In this document: piece after piece, positions 17,517 to 25,428 of the stretch
Numbering within the stretch: the stretch's first letter is position 1
Layout: each line of letters begins with the position of its first letter
Assembly (NCBI RefSeq): GCF_045055655.1
Contig: NZ_JBANFI010000005.1
Coordinates: forward strand, 124,001 to 188,000
Direction of reading: 5' to 3'
DNA length: 64,000 nt
Source of the DNA: Marinospirillum alkalitolerans
Lineage (GTDB): Bacteria > Pseudomonadota > Gammaproteobacteria > Pseudomonadales > Halomonadaceae
Notes under the pieces: model-generated
What the model saw: the letters and a program-made list of their open reading frames with translations, nothing else
What the model was told of the DNA's origin: nothing
Databases searched by the model: none
Made by a program: the position numbers and the translations under genes

Positions 17517-18659
17517 ATGTTCAGTCATCGCTGGCTGCGGCCGGCACTAAGAACACAGCAGCATCAGCCCCATTATCTGCTCTATCTGGGGCAGGAGGCG
17601 GCAGAAGACCAGCTCTGGGTTGCGCAGGCTGGCCGCTTGCAGCCGCTGGATCTGGCCGATCTTCATGACCGAGGGCCTAGGGTGTCGGCTTGGCCAACCT
17701 TTGTGCTGCTTGATCTAAAGGCCGTGCGCGTCGATCGGCTGGCCCTGCCGCCCGGCGTCAAGCCGCAGGAAGCGCCCTTGTTGATCGAAGATGAACTCGC
17801 TGAGCCGCTGGAAGCCCTTGAACATCATGTTTGGCAGCGTCAGGGGCGAGAAATCTTATTGCTGAGCTGGTCACGAGAGCAGCGGCAAGCTTGGCAAGAG
17901 CGTCTGGATGCGTTGGAGCTGCGCATTCAGGGGGCCTTGCCCATGTCGCTGGCTTTAAGCCATTGGCATCAATCACTGGGCGCGAGGTCGCCTTGGCGTA
18001 TTGAATGGGGTCAGCGGCGTTTTTTGGTGACGGGCCAGCCCGAAGCCGCGATTTCTTTTCCTGCTGAGTGTGAGTCCTTATTAGCCCAGCAAGCTGGCTT
18101 TTTGCGTGCGCTGGAGGCCGAGCCACCCATTGAGACACAGCTGCTGGATCAGCAGAGCTGGTCCGCTCTGGATGCGGCCTTGCCTCGGCGTTTGTTTCGC
18201 TTATGGCGACCAGGCTTGGGTGCACTATGGCGTCAGCCAGGCCGTTCTTGGCCTTGGCAAAAAATCAGGCCGCTCGCCCCTTGGTTGGTGGCCGCCTGCC
18301 TTTGGCCTTGGGCTACGGCGGCGATTGTGCCTGCGCAGGATTGGCGTACCCCCTTGGCTCCCTTGCTGGATGTCTCGATGAGAACGCCGGAGCAGGCCCG
18401 TCTTGATTTACAGCAGCGCCTAGAAGCCGTACAGCAGCTGCGAGAACGCCAGCATCAAGCCTTGAGCCTCTGGGAGCCCATCGCGCAGCAACTCGCACAG
18501 CAACCCAGTTGGCGCTTGGTGGCTTGGCAAGCGGATGCGACGGGATTACAGCTTCGCCTAGAGGGGGTCGAAGAAGCGCAGCGTGCTGATGTCGAGGCCT
18601 GGGGTGGCATCTGGCAGTTTGATGGACAGCAGGCGCAAGGTCAGTGGCACTTTGAATGA
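17517..18659 (+). CDS. gspL: Type II secretion system protein GspL
   Basis: 380 residues from ATG 17517 with GAGGAAAG before it; the frame is open upstream into gspK but that part is not expected. The cytoplasmic actin-like domain (about 1-235) includes LALPPGVKPQEAPLLIEDELAEPLE, which resembles the GspL segment that binds GspE. A membrane helix sits near 255-275 (PWLVAACLWPWATAAIVP), followed by a small periplasmic ferredoxin-like domain. GspL recruits GspE to the inner membrane. Sequence identity in this family is low, so operon position supports the call. Confidence 0.9.
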   Translation: MFSHRWLRPALRTQQHQPHYLLYLGQEAAEDQLWVAQAGRLQPLDLADLHDRGPRVSAWPTFVLLDLKAVRVDRLALPPGVKPQEAPLLIEDELAEPLEALEHHVWQRQGREILLLSWSREQRQAWQERLDALELRIQGALPMSLALSHWHQSLGARSPWRIEWGQRRFLVTGQPEAAISFPAECESLLAQQAGFLRALEAEPPIETQLLDQQSWSALDAALPRRLFRLWRPGLGALWRQPGRSWPWQKIRPLAPWLVAACLWPWATAAIVPAQDWRTPLAPLLDVSMRTPEQARLDLQQRLEAVQQLRERQHQALSLWEPIAQQLAQQPSWRLVAWQADATGLQLRLEGVEEAQRADVEAWGGIWQFDGQQAQGQWHFE

Positions 18660-18675
18660 TCGCAAGAGGTAGGCA

Positions 18676-19116
18676 ATGTTAAGAGTGTGGCAGGAATTCT
18701 GGCAGCAGCGCGCACCGCGTGAGCAGGCCTTGTTGCGCTGGGGTGGGCCGCTCGCCCTGCTGCTGGTGTTGTATCTGCTGGTGGGGCAGCTGAATCTGCG
18801 CTGGCCTCCAACCAGTCATACCCTAGATGCCTCGCCGCAGGCGCTGGACTTATTGGTTGAGCAGGCACAGCGCCATCTCCGCCCCGTGCAGCCGATGACA
18901 GCGGATCGCTGGCGCTTGCTGCTGCGTGAACAAGGTTGGCGTGAGACCCAGGTGCTTGAGCAGGATGGTGGTTGGCAGGTATCTGGTCAGGTGCAAGGGC
19001 CACGGCAGGTCGAAGCGCTGCTGAGCTGGGCGCAGCAGCAGGGATGGTTGTGGACCAGTGTCGCCTTAGAGGGTCAGCCTCTGCAAGTGCGCGTGCAGCT
19101 GGTGGCCTTTCCATAA
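18676..19116 (+). CDS. gspM: Type II secretion system protein GspM
   Basis: 146 residues. A short cytoplasmic N-terminus (FWQQRAPREQALL, matching the common GspM opening WxxxxpREqxLL) is followed by one membrane helix (about 25-42) and a periplasmic domain with the repeated LL-E/Q pattern of the GspL/GspM ferredoxin-like fold (GGWQVSGQVQGPRQVEALLSWAQQQG). GspM stabilises GspL in the inner-membrane platform. It lies between gspL and gspN with gaps of 16 and 13 bases. Confidence 0.9.
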   Translation: MLRVWQEFWQQRAPREQALLRWGGPLALLLVLYLLVGQLNLRWPPTSHTLDASPQALDLLVEQAQRHLRPVQPMTADRWRLLLREQGWRETQVLEQDGGWQVSGQVQGPRQVEALLSWAQQQGWLWTSVALEGQPLQVRVQLVAFP

Positions 19117-19129
19117 CAGGAGCGGATGG

Positions 19130-19894
19130 ATGAAGCGAATCAAAAAAGCCCTCTGGGTGAGCCTGAGCGGGATACTGCTGAGCGTTTTTTTTCTCTTGGC
19201 GCTGGTCTACCAAACCCCAGCGGTGTGGATCACCCATCAACTTGAAAGCCGCTGGCCTGAATTACGCTTTGTTGGCGTCACAGGGCATCTCGGCCAAGGT
19301 AGTATTGAGCAGCTGCATTGGCATGAGTGGCGTCTTGATCAGCTTGGCTGGCGCTGGTCGCTGCTGTCCTTGGTGCTGCTGAAGCCGCGCTTTGAGGTCA
19401 CGCTTGGTGAGGAGGCGGCTTGGCAAGCCCAGCTGAGTGCCACACCTTGGGGCCGTGTGGATCTTGGTGTGAGCGCGGGTGATCTGCGTGCGCTGCCTCA
19501 GGGAGCAGGGCTGGATCTGGCTGGTCGGCTGAATGGTCACTTGGCGTTGCAGGCCAATTGGCGGCAGGCCAGTTGTGTTGGGCTAGAGGGACATTGGCAG
19601 GGTGAGTTGCAGCTGCTGGCGCCTGTGCAGTTGGATCTGGGCGCGGTGTTTTTTGAAGCCGATTGCGCGGATGTGCAAGAGCTGCACTGGCAGCTGCGTG
19701 CGGTTGAGGATCAGCATCGCCTCACCTTGGAAGGCAGCGTGCTGGCGCAGCAATGGCGTTTTCAGGGGCAGGCGGATCTGGATGCCACCAGTCCGTTGCT
19801 GAGCTGGATGGGCTTATTACGCTGGCGCAGTGTTCCCAGTCAAACGCCAGGTTTGGAGCAGGGCTTTCAGGGACGTGCCAGCGGACGTTGGTAA
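19130..19894 (+). CDS. gspN: Type II secretion system protein GspN
   Basis: 254 residues with CAGGAGC before the ATG. One N-terminal membrane helix (about 8-28) precedes a periplasmic beta-rich domain with GxLGQGSIEQLHW, DLAGRLNGHLAL and repeated Q-W-x-F-Q-G strands, as in GspN. GspN is present in only some T2SS loci and its role is not settled. It is the last gene of the operon. The downstream methyltransferase is convergent, with only 23 bases between, and I see no intrinsic terminator there. Confidence 0.88.
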   Translation: MKRIKKALWVSLSGILLSVFFLLALVYQTPAVWITHQLESRWPELRFVGVTGHLGQGSIEQLHWHEWRLDQLGWRWSLLSLVLLKPRFEVTLGEEAAWQAQLSATPWGRVDLGVSAGDLRALPQGAGLDLAGRLNGHLALQANWRQASCVGLEGHWQGELQLLAPVQLDLGAVFFEADCADVQELHWQLRAVEDQHRLTLEGSVLAQQWRFQGQADLDATSPLLSWMGLLRWRSVPSQTPGLEQGFQGRASGRW

Positions 19895-19917
19895 CGATCC
19901 GCTGGTTCTGCTGAGCT

Positions 19918-20730
19918 TCAGGGGCGATGCCAGGCGGCGGCAATCAGCCTGACCCGCCCAGAGCGCAGATTCTCCGCCAGATTGCGCCCCATCTGCACAA
20001 AATCAGCCCCAAAAATCAGCTGCGGAGTCAGGATACCGGCCTGACCGCGAGCCTCGCGTTGCGCGTGCTTGCTGCGCCAAGCCGTCGCCGCAGCACTGAT
20101 ATCTTGATGATAATCCTGCACCAGCCCAGCTTGCAGCAGCCGCTGATAGAGGGCTTCGGGTGTCAGCAGATGGCTCTGCTCAGCTTGACGCGCCCAAGGG
20201 ACAGGCAGCAACAGGGGTTCGGTGTTCTCACCCTGCACAACCTCATGCAACAGCAGTTGGCCGCCTGGCTTGAGCAGACGGTGAATTTCTGCCAGTACAG
20301 AGGTCAGATCGGGCATATTGAGCAGGCTGTGCTGACAGAGCACATAGTCAAAACTGGCTTCGGCCAGCGGCAGTTGGGCTGCATCCGCGCATAAAAAAGA
20401 ACAGGCTTGGGCCAAGCCTGTCGCCAGTGTTAAACGGGTTGCCACCTGAATAAACTCAGGTGTGATATCCACCCCGAGTGTTTGGCAGCCATACTCATGG
20501 GCGAGCAGGCGACTGCTGCCACCTGTACCACAGCCCAGATCGAGCACCTGGGCCGGTCCGCTGAGCCCAACTGCCTCAATCAGCTGGCGGGTCGCCCGCC
20601 GTCCTCCCACATGTAACTGATCCAGTGGCGCCAGATCATCCAGTGTTAGTTGATGAGGGTTCAGACCTTCGGCTTCCAGCGCCTCATGCAAGCGCTGCGG
20701 CAGATGGGCATCGGCATAGTGGCTGTTCAT
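19918..20730 (-). CDS. Class I SAM-dependent methyltransferase
   Basis: 270 residues. The Rossmann-like fold is shown by motif I VLDLGCGTGGSSRLLA (about 60-75), an acidic residue at the end of strand 2 (GVDITPEF), DAAQLPLAEASFDYV (motif II region) and LKPGGQLLLHEV (motif III region). The order and the LQQ-x-H-x-LL-NMPDL stretch resemble small-molecule methyltransferases of the UbiE/glycine-sarcosine N-methyltransferase superfamily, but nothing fixes the substrate. It is transcribed from right to left just after gabD (19 bases apart), so the two may share a transcript. Confidence 0.85.
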   Translation of the reverse strand: MNSHYADAHLPQRLHEALEAEGLNPHQLTLDDLAPLDQLHVGGRRATRQLIEAVGLSGPAQVLDLGCGTGGSSRLLAHEYGCQTLGVDITPEFIQVATRLTLATGLAQACSFLCADAAQLPLAEASFDYVLCQHSLLNMPDLTSVLAEIHRLLKPGGQLLLHEVVQGENTEPLLLPVPWARQAEQSHLLTPEALYQRLLQAGLVQDYHQDISAAATAWRSKHAQREARGQAGILTPQLIFGADFVQMGRNLAENLRSGRVRLIAAAWHRP

Positions 20731-20749
20731 CTTTTTATCCTTGTGCTGA

Positions 20750-22216
20750 TCAGATGCTGAGGCAGAGATACTTCATTTCTAAGTATTCATCGATGCCATG
20801 CGTTGAACCTTCACGGCCTAAACCTGAAGATTTGATCCCGCCAAAGGGAGCGATTTCATTGGAGATCAATCCCGTATTGATGCCGACCATACCATATTCT
20901 AAGGCCTCGGCCACGCGCCAAACACGACTGAGATCGCGGGCGTAAAAGTAGGCCGCCAGTCCAAATTCGGTCGCGTTGGCCAGTGCAATGACTTCTGTTT
21001 CATCATCAAAACGAAACAAGGGGGCGAGGGGGCCAAAGGTTTCTTCACGCGCAACACGCATGGTGGACTGAGCCTCGGTCAGAATCACCGGTGCCATAAA
21101 AGGCGCGCGGCAGCTGGCTGGGGTGTTATAGATTTGTGCGCCTTGTGCCAAGGCATCCTCAAGATGGTCATTCACCTTGTCAACAGCCTGCTGGTTGATC
21201 AACGGGCCAAGATCTGTCTCTGGATCGAGTCCATCGCCGACTTTCAGCTGAGCCACGGCGGTGGCAAACTTCTTTGCAAAGGCTTCATAGACGCCGGATT
21301 GAATATAGAAGCGATTGGCACAGACACAGGTTTGCCCTGCATTGCGATACTTGGCGATCAGGGCACCCTCGACAGCAGCGTCCAGATCGGCATCATCAAA
21401 CACAATAAACGGAGCGTTGCCACCCAGTTCCAACGACAGTTTTTTCAGCGTGGGTGCACACTGCTCCATCAGCTGAATCCCCACAGAGGTGGAGCCAGTA
21501 AAAGAGAGCTTACGCACCAGGGGGCTGGCACAGAGGGTGGCACCAACCTGCTTGGCGGCCTCGCTATCCGCCGTGATGACATTCAGCACCCCCGGAGGGA
21601 AGCCGGCACGATCCGCCAGTTCCATCAGAGCGAGGGCGGTGAGTGGCGTCTGCGGTGCGGGCTTGATCACCAGTGTGCAGCCAGCGGCAAGAGCGGGAGC
21701 AGCCTTGCGCGTGATCATCGCGGCAGGGAAGTTCCAAGGTGTAATCGCGGCGACCACGCCCACTGGCTGTTGCAATACCATTAAGCGCTTATCAGCCTGA
21801 GGGCCTGGAAGGATTTCACCCTGAACGCGCTTGGCCTGTTCTGCAAACCACTCGATAAACGAAGCCGCATAGCTGACTTCACCTCGGGCTTCTTTCAGGG
21901 GCTTGCCTTGCTCCAGTGTCATGATGCGAGCGAGGTCTTCTTGATGCTCGATCAGCAGTGCAAACCAGCGTTTAAGAAGATCTGCGCGCTCCTTCGCGGT
22001 GCGCTGCTTCCACGCATCCTGGGCCGTGTGTGCGGCGTGAATCGCTTCCTCAGTAGCTGTATGATCGAGATTAGGTACCTGAGCCAGCTCGATGCCGGTT
22101 GCAGGATTGATGACCGCATAGCGGGTGGCTGAGTCAATCCATTGAGCGCCAATTTTGGCTTGGGTGCGTAATAAGCTGGGATCTTTAAGTGCGAATGAAG
22201 ACGAAGGAGAAGTCAT
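20750..22216 (-). CDS. gabD: NAD(P)-dependent succinate-semialdehyde dehydrogenase
   Basis: 488 residues from the ATG at 22216, which has AAGAGGAT upstream; the frame is open 38 codons further but those look non-coding. Aldehyde dehydrogenase landmarks are complete: cofactor-binding TPWNFPAAMITRK and FTGSTSVG, the general base Glu in LELGGNAPFIVFDDAD, the catalytic Cys in NAGQTCVC, and the EETFGPLAPLFRF segment. The SSRTC-like region and the ending SSGLGREGSTHGIDEYLEMKY-type tail match GabD, which oxidises succinate semialdehyde to succinate in 4-aminobutyrate catabolism. No gabT or gabP is nearby, so related semialdehydes such as glutarate semialdehyde are possible substrates. Confidence 0.88.
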   Translation of the reverse strand: MTSPSSSFALKDPSLLRTQAKIGAQWIDSATRYAVINPATGIELAQVPNLDHTATEEAIHAAHTAQDAWKQRTAKERADLLKRWFALLIEHQEDLARIMTLEQGKPLKEARGEVSYAASFIEWFAEQAKRVQGEILPGPQADKRLMVLQQPVGVVAAITPWNFPAAMITRKAAPALAAGCTLVIKPAPQTPLTALALMELADRAGFPPGVLNVITADSEAAKQVGATLCASPLVRKLSFTGSTSVGIQLMEQCAPTLKKLSLELGGNAPFIVFDDADLDAAVEGALIAKYRNAGQTCVCANRFYIQSGVYEAFAKKFATAVAQLKVGDGLDPETDLGPLINQQAVDKVNDHLEDALAQGAQIYNTPASCRAPFMAPVILTEAQSTMRVAREETFGPLAPLFRFDDETEVIALANATEFGLAAYFYARDLSRVWRVAEALEYGMVGINTGLISNEIAPFGGIKSSGLGREGSTHGIDEYLEMKYLCLSI

Positions 22217-22620
22217 GTTGGCATCCTCTTGTGCAGGAAGGGAGGGAGGAGAAATCCATCTTTTGCGCAGCAGCATACCAGTCGACTTCAGCCTCGGCCA
22301 ACAGAGAACGAGTGAAAAAAATACTGTCAAGTGTCCACAGCCTGAAAATCAGCTTGAATTTTGCGACATCTTGCCACTGAGCTTGTTGATAACCTGCAGC
22401 CTTGCTCTTCTCTAAGCGGAACGGGCGAGCAAAAAAAGTCAACACCTTGACAAGAGGTATTTATAAAAATCTATTAAAAACAATGAGTTGTTTTTGAGTC
22501 TGCCTCTTGCGCTATTCAGGCCTCGGCGCGCTGAAGAGAGTTGGTGTCTTTTTAGCCAATTTGTCATCAAGCTAGTTTTAATGGGGCTGAGCGCGGCTTG
22601 ATCAGGGTTTACTCACAGTT

Positions 22621-22670
22621 TTATCCACAGACTTTGTGCATAACTGCTCGGGCGGATGATCTCTTTTTTG
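22621..22670. promoter_or_regulatory. Pair of consensus DnaA boxes and an oriC-type 13-mer
   Basis: TTATCCACA (22621-22629) is a perfect DnaA box. TGTGCATAA (22635-22643) is TTATGCACA on the other strand, also within TTATNCACA. GATCTCTTTTTTG (22658-22670) matches 12 of 13 positions of the E. coli oriC 13-mer GATCTNTTNTTTT. Weaker boxes lie at 22384-22392 (one mismatch) and 22609-22617 (two mismatches). Function is not shown. Confidence 0.4.
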
Positions 22671-22752
22671 TGGGCGAAGAGCGCCTTTTTTACAGCTTAT
22701 TGTGCAGGCTGTTTTGCCTGTGGGTGAGTCAGTGCAAGCCTGATCGACAGGC

Positions 22753-22781
22753 AAAAAAAAGAGCAGCTGATAAGCTGCTCT
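22753..22781 (-). terminator. Rho-independent terminator, minus strand
   Basis: Perfect 9-bp stem, AGAGCAGCT paired with AGCTGCTCT (22760-22768 and 22773-22781), with a 4-base loop. On the minus strand it is followed by eight T. It is about 110 bases beyond the stop of the repeat protein at 22890-23306. Confidence 0.85.
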
Positions 22782-22889
22782 GATGGAAACCCCATCGAGT
22801 GATTGACGATAAGAAAAAGGACTGCTGAGTGACACCTTGGCCCTGGCCCGTTACGCGAGTGCATAGAGAAACAGGCGTTGGCCAAAAAA

Positions 22890-23306
22890 CTAAAAATCGA
22901 CGACCTGCTGCAAGTGAGGCTGCTGGTAGCGTCGCAATGCAGTGTGAATCGCTGCATCAGGATCCTGCTCTAATCCTTCGATTAAATAAGCAGGCAGATC
23001 GTCGCGCTTGGCGATCTGTAAACGGATGGCCGCTTCATCATCCTGGGCCAAGGCTTCGAGACTCTGTTGGCTCAGTTGTGGATGACGTGCCACCATCAAA
23101 CGTACTTTGGGGTTGCGGTGTTCAGCCAGCTGATCGGCCAGAGCAACAGGAATATGAGGATTCTGCGCGAGCAAAAAGGCCAGATGTGGATGCTGGGCGT
23201 AAATCGTTTCCCAGCTGTTGGAACTGGCATTGAGATGCGTTGCCCAATAGCGCTCTAAAGGATGCGGGCTGAGCAGTAATTCTTCGAGCTGATGGGTATT
23301 CAGCAT
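22890..23306 (-). CDS. Small LRV/HEAT-like repeat protein of unknown function
   Basis: 138 residues from ATG 23306, preceded by GGAG; a start 12 codons upstream is less likely. The sequence is made of helical repeats of about 23 residues with the pattern HPxLAxLLAxNPxIPxxLxxxLAxxxNPxVRxxVAxHP, then LSxxSLExLAxDDxxAIRxxIAxRDDLP. This resembles leucine-rich repeat variant (LRV) or HEAT proteins. There is no signal peptide or catalytic motif. Such small proteins usually bind other proteins, but no partner can be named from context. It is transcribed alone and ends in the terminator at 22753-22781. Confidence 0.7.
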   Translation of the reverse strand: MLNTHQLEELLLSPHPLERYWATHLNASSNSWETIYAQHPHLAFLLAQNPHIPVALADQLAEHRNPKVRLMVARHPQLSQQSLEALAQDDEAAIRLQIAKRDDLPAYLIEGLEQDPDAAIHTALRRYQQPHLQQVVDF

Positions 23307-23660
23307 GGTGAACGTCTCCGAGGGCGGGTAGCCCAAAATCAATAGACGAAAGTATAATGCATCTTGTAGTTTTATGACAAGACTGCGTGCACAGAAAAAA
23401 TCTCTCTATCTTTCTTTAAGGTCTAGAAACAAACAGGTTTAGAAACGAATAGGTCTAGAAGCTAAACCAAAAGATATAGATAATAAGCGTCGCCAAAAAG
23501 TAGACTTTTGAGTATACTGTGCGTGTAGCTCTTGTATAAGATAACTGTTGGTCTAGACAAGAGTCCTGAGCAGGCCCGCCATAAGTGTGCCTGCTGAGGA
23601 TTTTCGGCAGGGTTGCTGGTTGTTTTTAGATCTTATCCATTGATATATGAGGTTTTTCTG
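23307..23660. other. Divergent regulatory region between the repeat protein and the TetR gene
   Basis: 354 bases without a gene and clearly AT-rich. It contains three tandem 16-bp repeats (23419-23466) and an isolated TCTAGA palindrome (23551-23556). A possible -10 hexamer TATAAG is at 23535-23540. Both flanking genes are read away from it. Confidence 0.6.
23419..23466 (+). repeat. Three tandem 16-bp repeats with AGGTCTAGAAAC core
   Basis: The units are AGGTCTAGAAACAAAC (23419-23434), AGGTTTAGAAACGAAT (23435-23450) and AGGTCTAGAAGCTAAA (23451-23466), exactly 16 bases apart. A related GGTCTAGACAAG is at 23550-23561, between the presumed promoter and the TetR gene. The spacing of about 1.5 helical turns suggests an operator array for the adjacent TetR protein. 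Confidence 0.7.
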
Positions 23661-24215
23661 ATGAGTCAGCGTAAACAGCGCAGCAATAACTCGAGTGAGA
23701 TTACCCTGGATGCCGCCGAGCGTGTTGCCAAGAACCTGGGGCCAGGTAAGGTCAGTTTAGATTCGGTCGCGAAGGAAGCGGGTCTCACGAAAGGCGGAGT
23801 GCTGTATAACTTCCCAAGCAAAACGGCGCTGATTGAAGGGATGCTGAGCCGTTTGATTCGTACCACCTCAGGTTTGCATGCGCAGTCTCTGGAAGAGGCG
23901 CAAGGGCATCCTAAGGCTGCTTTGATTGCGAATTTAAAGGTCGCACAAGGTATCAATGATATTAGTCCACAGATTCCGATGGCGATTCTGACTGGTGTGG
24001 CGCAAAAGCCGGATCTATTGAAGCCCTTGCGTGAAGTGCTGACAGAGCGCTATCAGCTGATGGCTGCTGAGAATGCAGACAATCCAGAGGCGGAAATCAT
24101 GTGGCTGGCCGCTGAAGGTATGCAGTTGTTAGAGCTTTTGGGGATTCAGCCCTTTACGCAAGAACGTAAAGAAGAGATCTTTGCTTATCTGCTCGAAAAA
24201 GGCCAAGCTCAGTAA
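23661..24215 (+). CDS. TetR-family transcriptional regulator
   Basis: 184 residues from ATG 23661, with GAGG upstream; the open frame extends 16 codons further left but begins with TTG and lacks a good site. The N-terminal helix-turn-helix is at about 12-55: ITLDAAERVAKNLGPGKVSLDSVAKEAGLTKGGVLYNFPSKTAL has the usual TetR order, with K-G-x-L-Y-x-x-F-x-S-K. The C-terminal ligand domain is short, with EGMQLLELLG. It lies 97 bases upstream of an RND efflux pair in the same direction but is separated from it by a terminator, so it probably represses the pump and itself. The ligand is unknown. Confidence 0.88.
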   Translation: MSQRKQRSNNSSEITLDAAERVAKNLGPGKVSLDSVAKEAGLTKGGVLYNFPSKTALIEGMLSRLIRTTSGLHAQSLEEAQGHPKAALIANLKVAQGINDISPQIPMAILTGVAQKPDLLKPLREVLTERYQLMAAENADNPEAEIMWLAAEGMQLLELLGIQPFTQERKEEIFAYLLEKGQAQ

Positions 24216-24229
24216 GGTGTGGTCGTGAC

Positions 24230-24268
24230 GGCTCTGCTTCAGCCTGGTGTGCTGAGGCAGGGCCTTTT
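24230..24268 (+). terminator. Rho-independent terminator after the TetR gene
   Basis: A 14-bp stem (24230-24243 with 24251-24264, two G-T pairs) and a 7-base loop are followed by TTTT. It lies 15 bases after the TetR stop and 45 bases before the adaptor start, so it separates or attenuates the two units. Confidence 0.75.
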
Positions 24269-24312
24269 GATTGTTTGTTGGTTTTGCTGATGGATTCCAA
24301 GGAGAAGCACCC

Positions 24313-25401
24313 ATGCTGCATAGGCCCGTCACCTCGTCCTCTTCCCGTGTTCTTTTCTGGCTGCTGTTGTGTGGTGCTGCGTTGATGAGTCATGCACAGG
24401 CCAGTACAGAGCGCGTCTCCAGTGTGCGCTTGGAAACACTCGGTGAGTATCAGCTGCAAGAAAGTCGTCGTTTTGTCGGCCGTGTTGATGCTATCAGCAG
24501 TGTGGATCTGGCTTTTCAAGTGGCGGGGCAAATCCATCAACTTCCGATTACGCCCGGTCAGGTGATTCCACGTGGCCAACTGGTGGCGGCTTTAGATCCC
24601 ACAGATTATCAACTGGCATTGCGTCGTGCCGAAATTCAGCTAGATCAAGCGCGTCGTGATGAAGAGCGCAAGCGGGCCTTGCTGGGTAATAGTGCGATTC
24701 CGCGTGCCGTTTATGAAGAAGCGCAGGATCAGCTGCGTTTGGCTGAGGTGGGTCTTGAGGTGGCGCGGCGCAATGTTGAGCTGACGCGTATTGAAGCCCC
24801 CTTTGATGCTTTGGTCGCACGGCGCTTGGCTGAGAACTACAACCTGGTTTCTTCGGGGCATCCGGTGGTGCGCGTGCAGGATGTCACCGAGCTGCGTGTG
24901 CATATCAGTATTCCTGAGGACTTGATCGGTCGTATCGATCAGGCTGAACATTTTGCCGCCGAGCTGATTGTCCCTGCTTCTTTACAAGCTGCAGATCAGC
25001 CAGAGCAGCGTATTGATCTAGAGTATCGCGAGCATGTTACTGAGCCAGATCCGATTGCACAGACCTACCGCGTGACTCTGGGTTTCCCGCGCCAAGCCAG
25101 CCCCGATCTGCTGCCAGGCCGGACTGTCAGTGTGGTGGTGCATAGCCAAGCCGTCTTGGAACAGCAGGAACTGACTCTGCCGGCCTCTTCGTTACAAACT
25201 CAGCCAGATGGTCAGGTGTATGTGTGGATCTTCCAGCCAGATTCGCGCCAAGTCAGTCGTCGTCTGGTGCGTGTCGGGCAGCTGACTGGAGAGCGAGTGC
25301 GCTTGATTTCGGGTGTCGAGCCCGGTGAGCAGGTGGTCACTTCGGGTGTCAGTCGTTTACAAGAAGGTATGCGCGTGCGTCCTTTTGAGCAGTTTAACTA
25401 G
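24313..25401 (+). CDS. RND efflux periplasmic adaptor (membrane fusion protein)
   Basis: 362 residues from ATG 24313, with AAGGAG nine bases upstream; the frame is open 14 codons further left. An N-terminal signal segment (about 12-32) ends at SHAQA. The two lipoyl half-motifs are seen as VAFQVAGQIHQLPITPGQVIPRGQLVAALD and RIEAPFDALVARRLAENYNLVSSGHPVVRV-type segments on either side of a helical hairpin (LDQARRDEERKRALL). Beta-barrel and membrane-proximal domains follow. It would bridge the RND pump encoded next to an outer-membrane channel. No TolC-type gene is in the operon. Confidence 0.92.
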   Translation: MLHRPVTSSSSRVLFWLLLCGAALMSHAQASTERVSSVRLETLGEYQLQESRRFVGRVDAISSVDLAFQVAGQIHQLPITPGQVIPRGQLVAALDPTDYQLALRRAEIQLDQARRDEERKRALLGNSAIPRAVYEEAQDQLRLAEVGLEVARRNVELTRIEAPFDALVARRLAENYNLVSSGHPVVRVQDVTELRVHISIPEDLIGRIDQAEHFAAELIVPASLQAADQPEQRIDLEYREHVTEPDPIAQTYRVTLGFPRQASPDLLPGRTVSVVVHSQAVLEQQELTLPASSLQTQPDGQVYVWIFQPDSRQVSRRLVRVGQLTGERVRLISGVEPGEQVVTSGVSRLQEGMRVRPFEQFN

Positions 25402-25428
25402 GCCTGGTGCAGAGGCAGGGAGTCAAGA

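Larger units (their letters stand above)
22217..22889. other. Long AT-rich intergenic region upstream of gabD with DnaA-box-like sites
   Basis: 673 bases with no credible gene; the short frames here start in AT-rich DNA or overlap gabD. It must hold the gabD promoter on its left side. The segment 22460-22495 is very AT-rich. A cluster of DnaA-box-like sequences lies at 22384-22720 and an intrinsic terminator for the minus-strand gene to the right is at 22753-22781. No tRNA or known riboswitch is apparent. Confidence 0.6.

Noticed and set aside
22185..22445. Short frames between gabD and the repeat protein
   Set aside because: They overlap the gabD start region or AT-rich DNA and lack ribosome binding sites or recognisable sequence.
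22384..22728. Calling the DnaA-box cluster the chromosomal origin
   Set aside because: None of the usual origin-linked genes are present and the gene orientation on the left is opposite to expectation.
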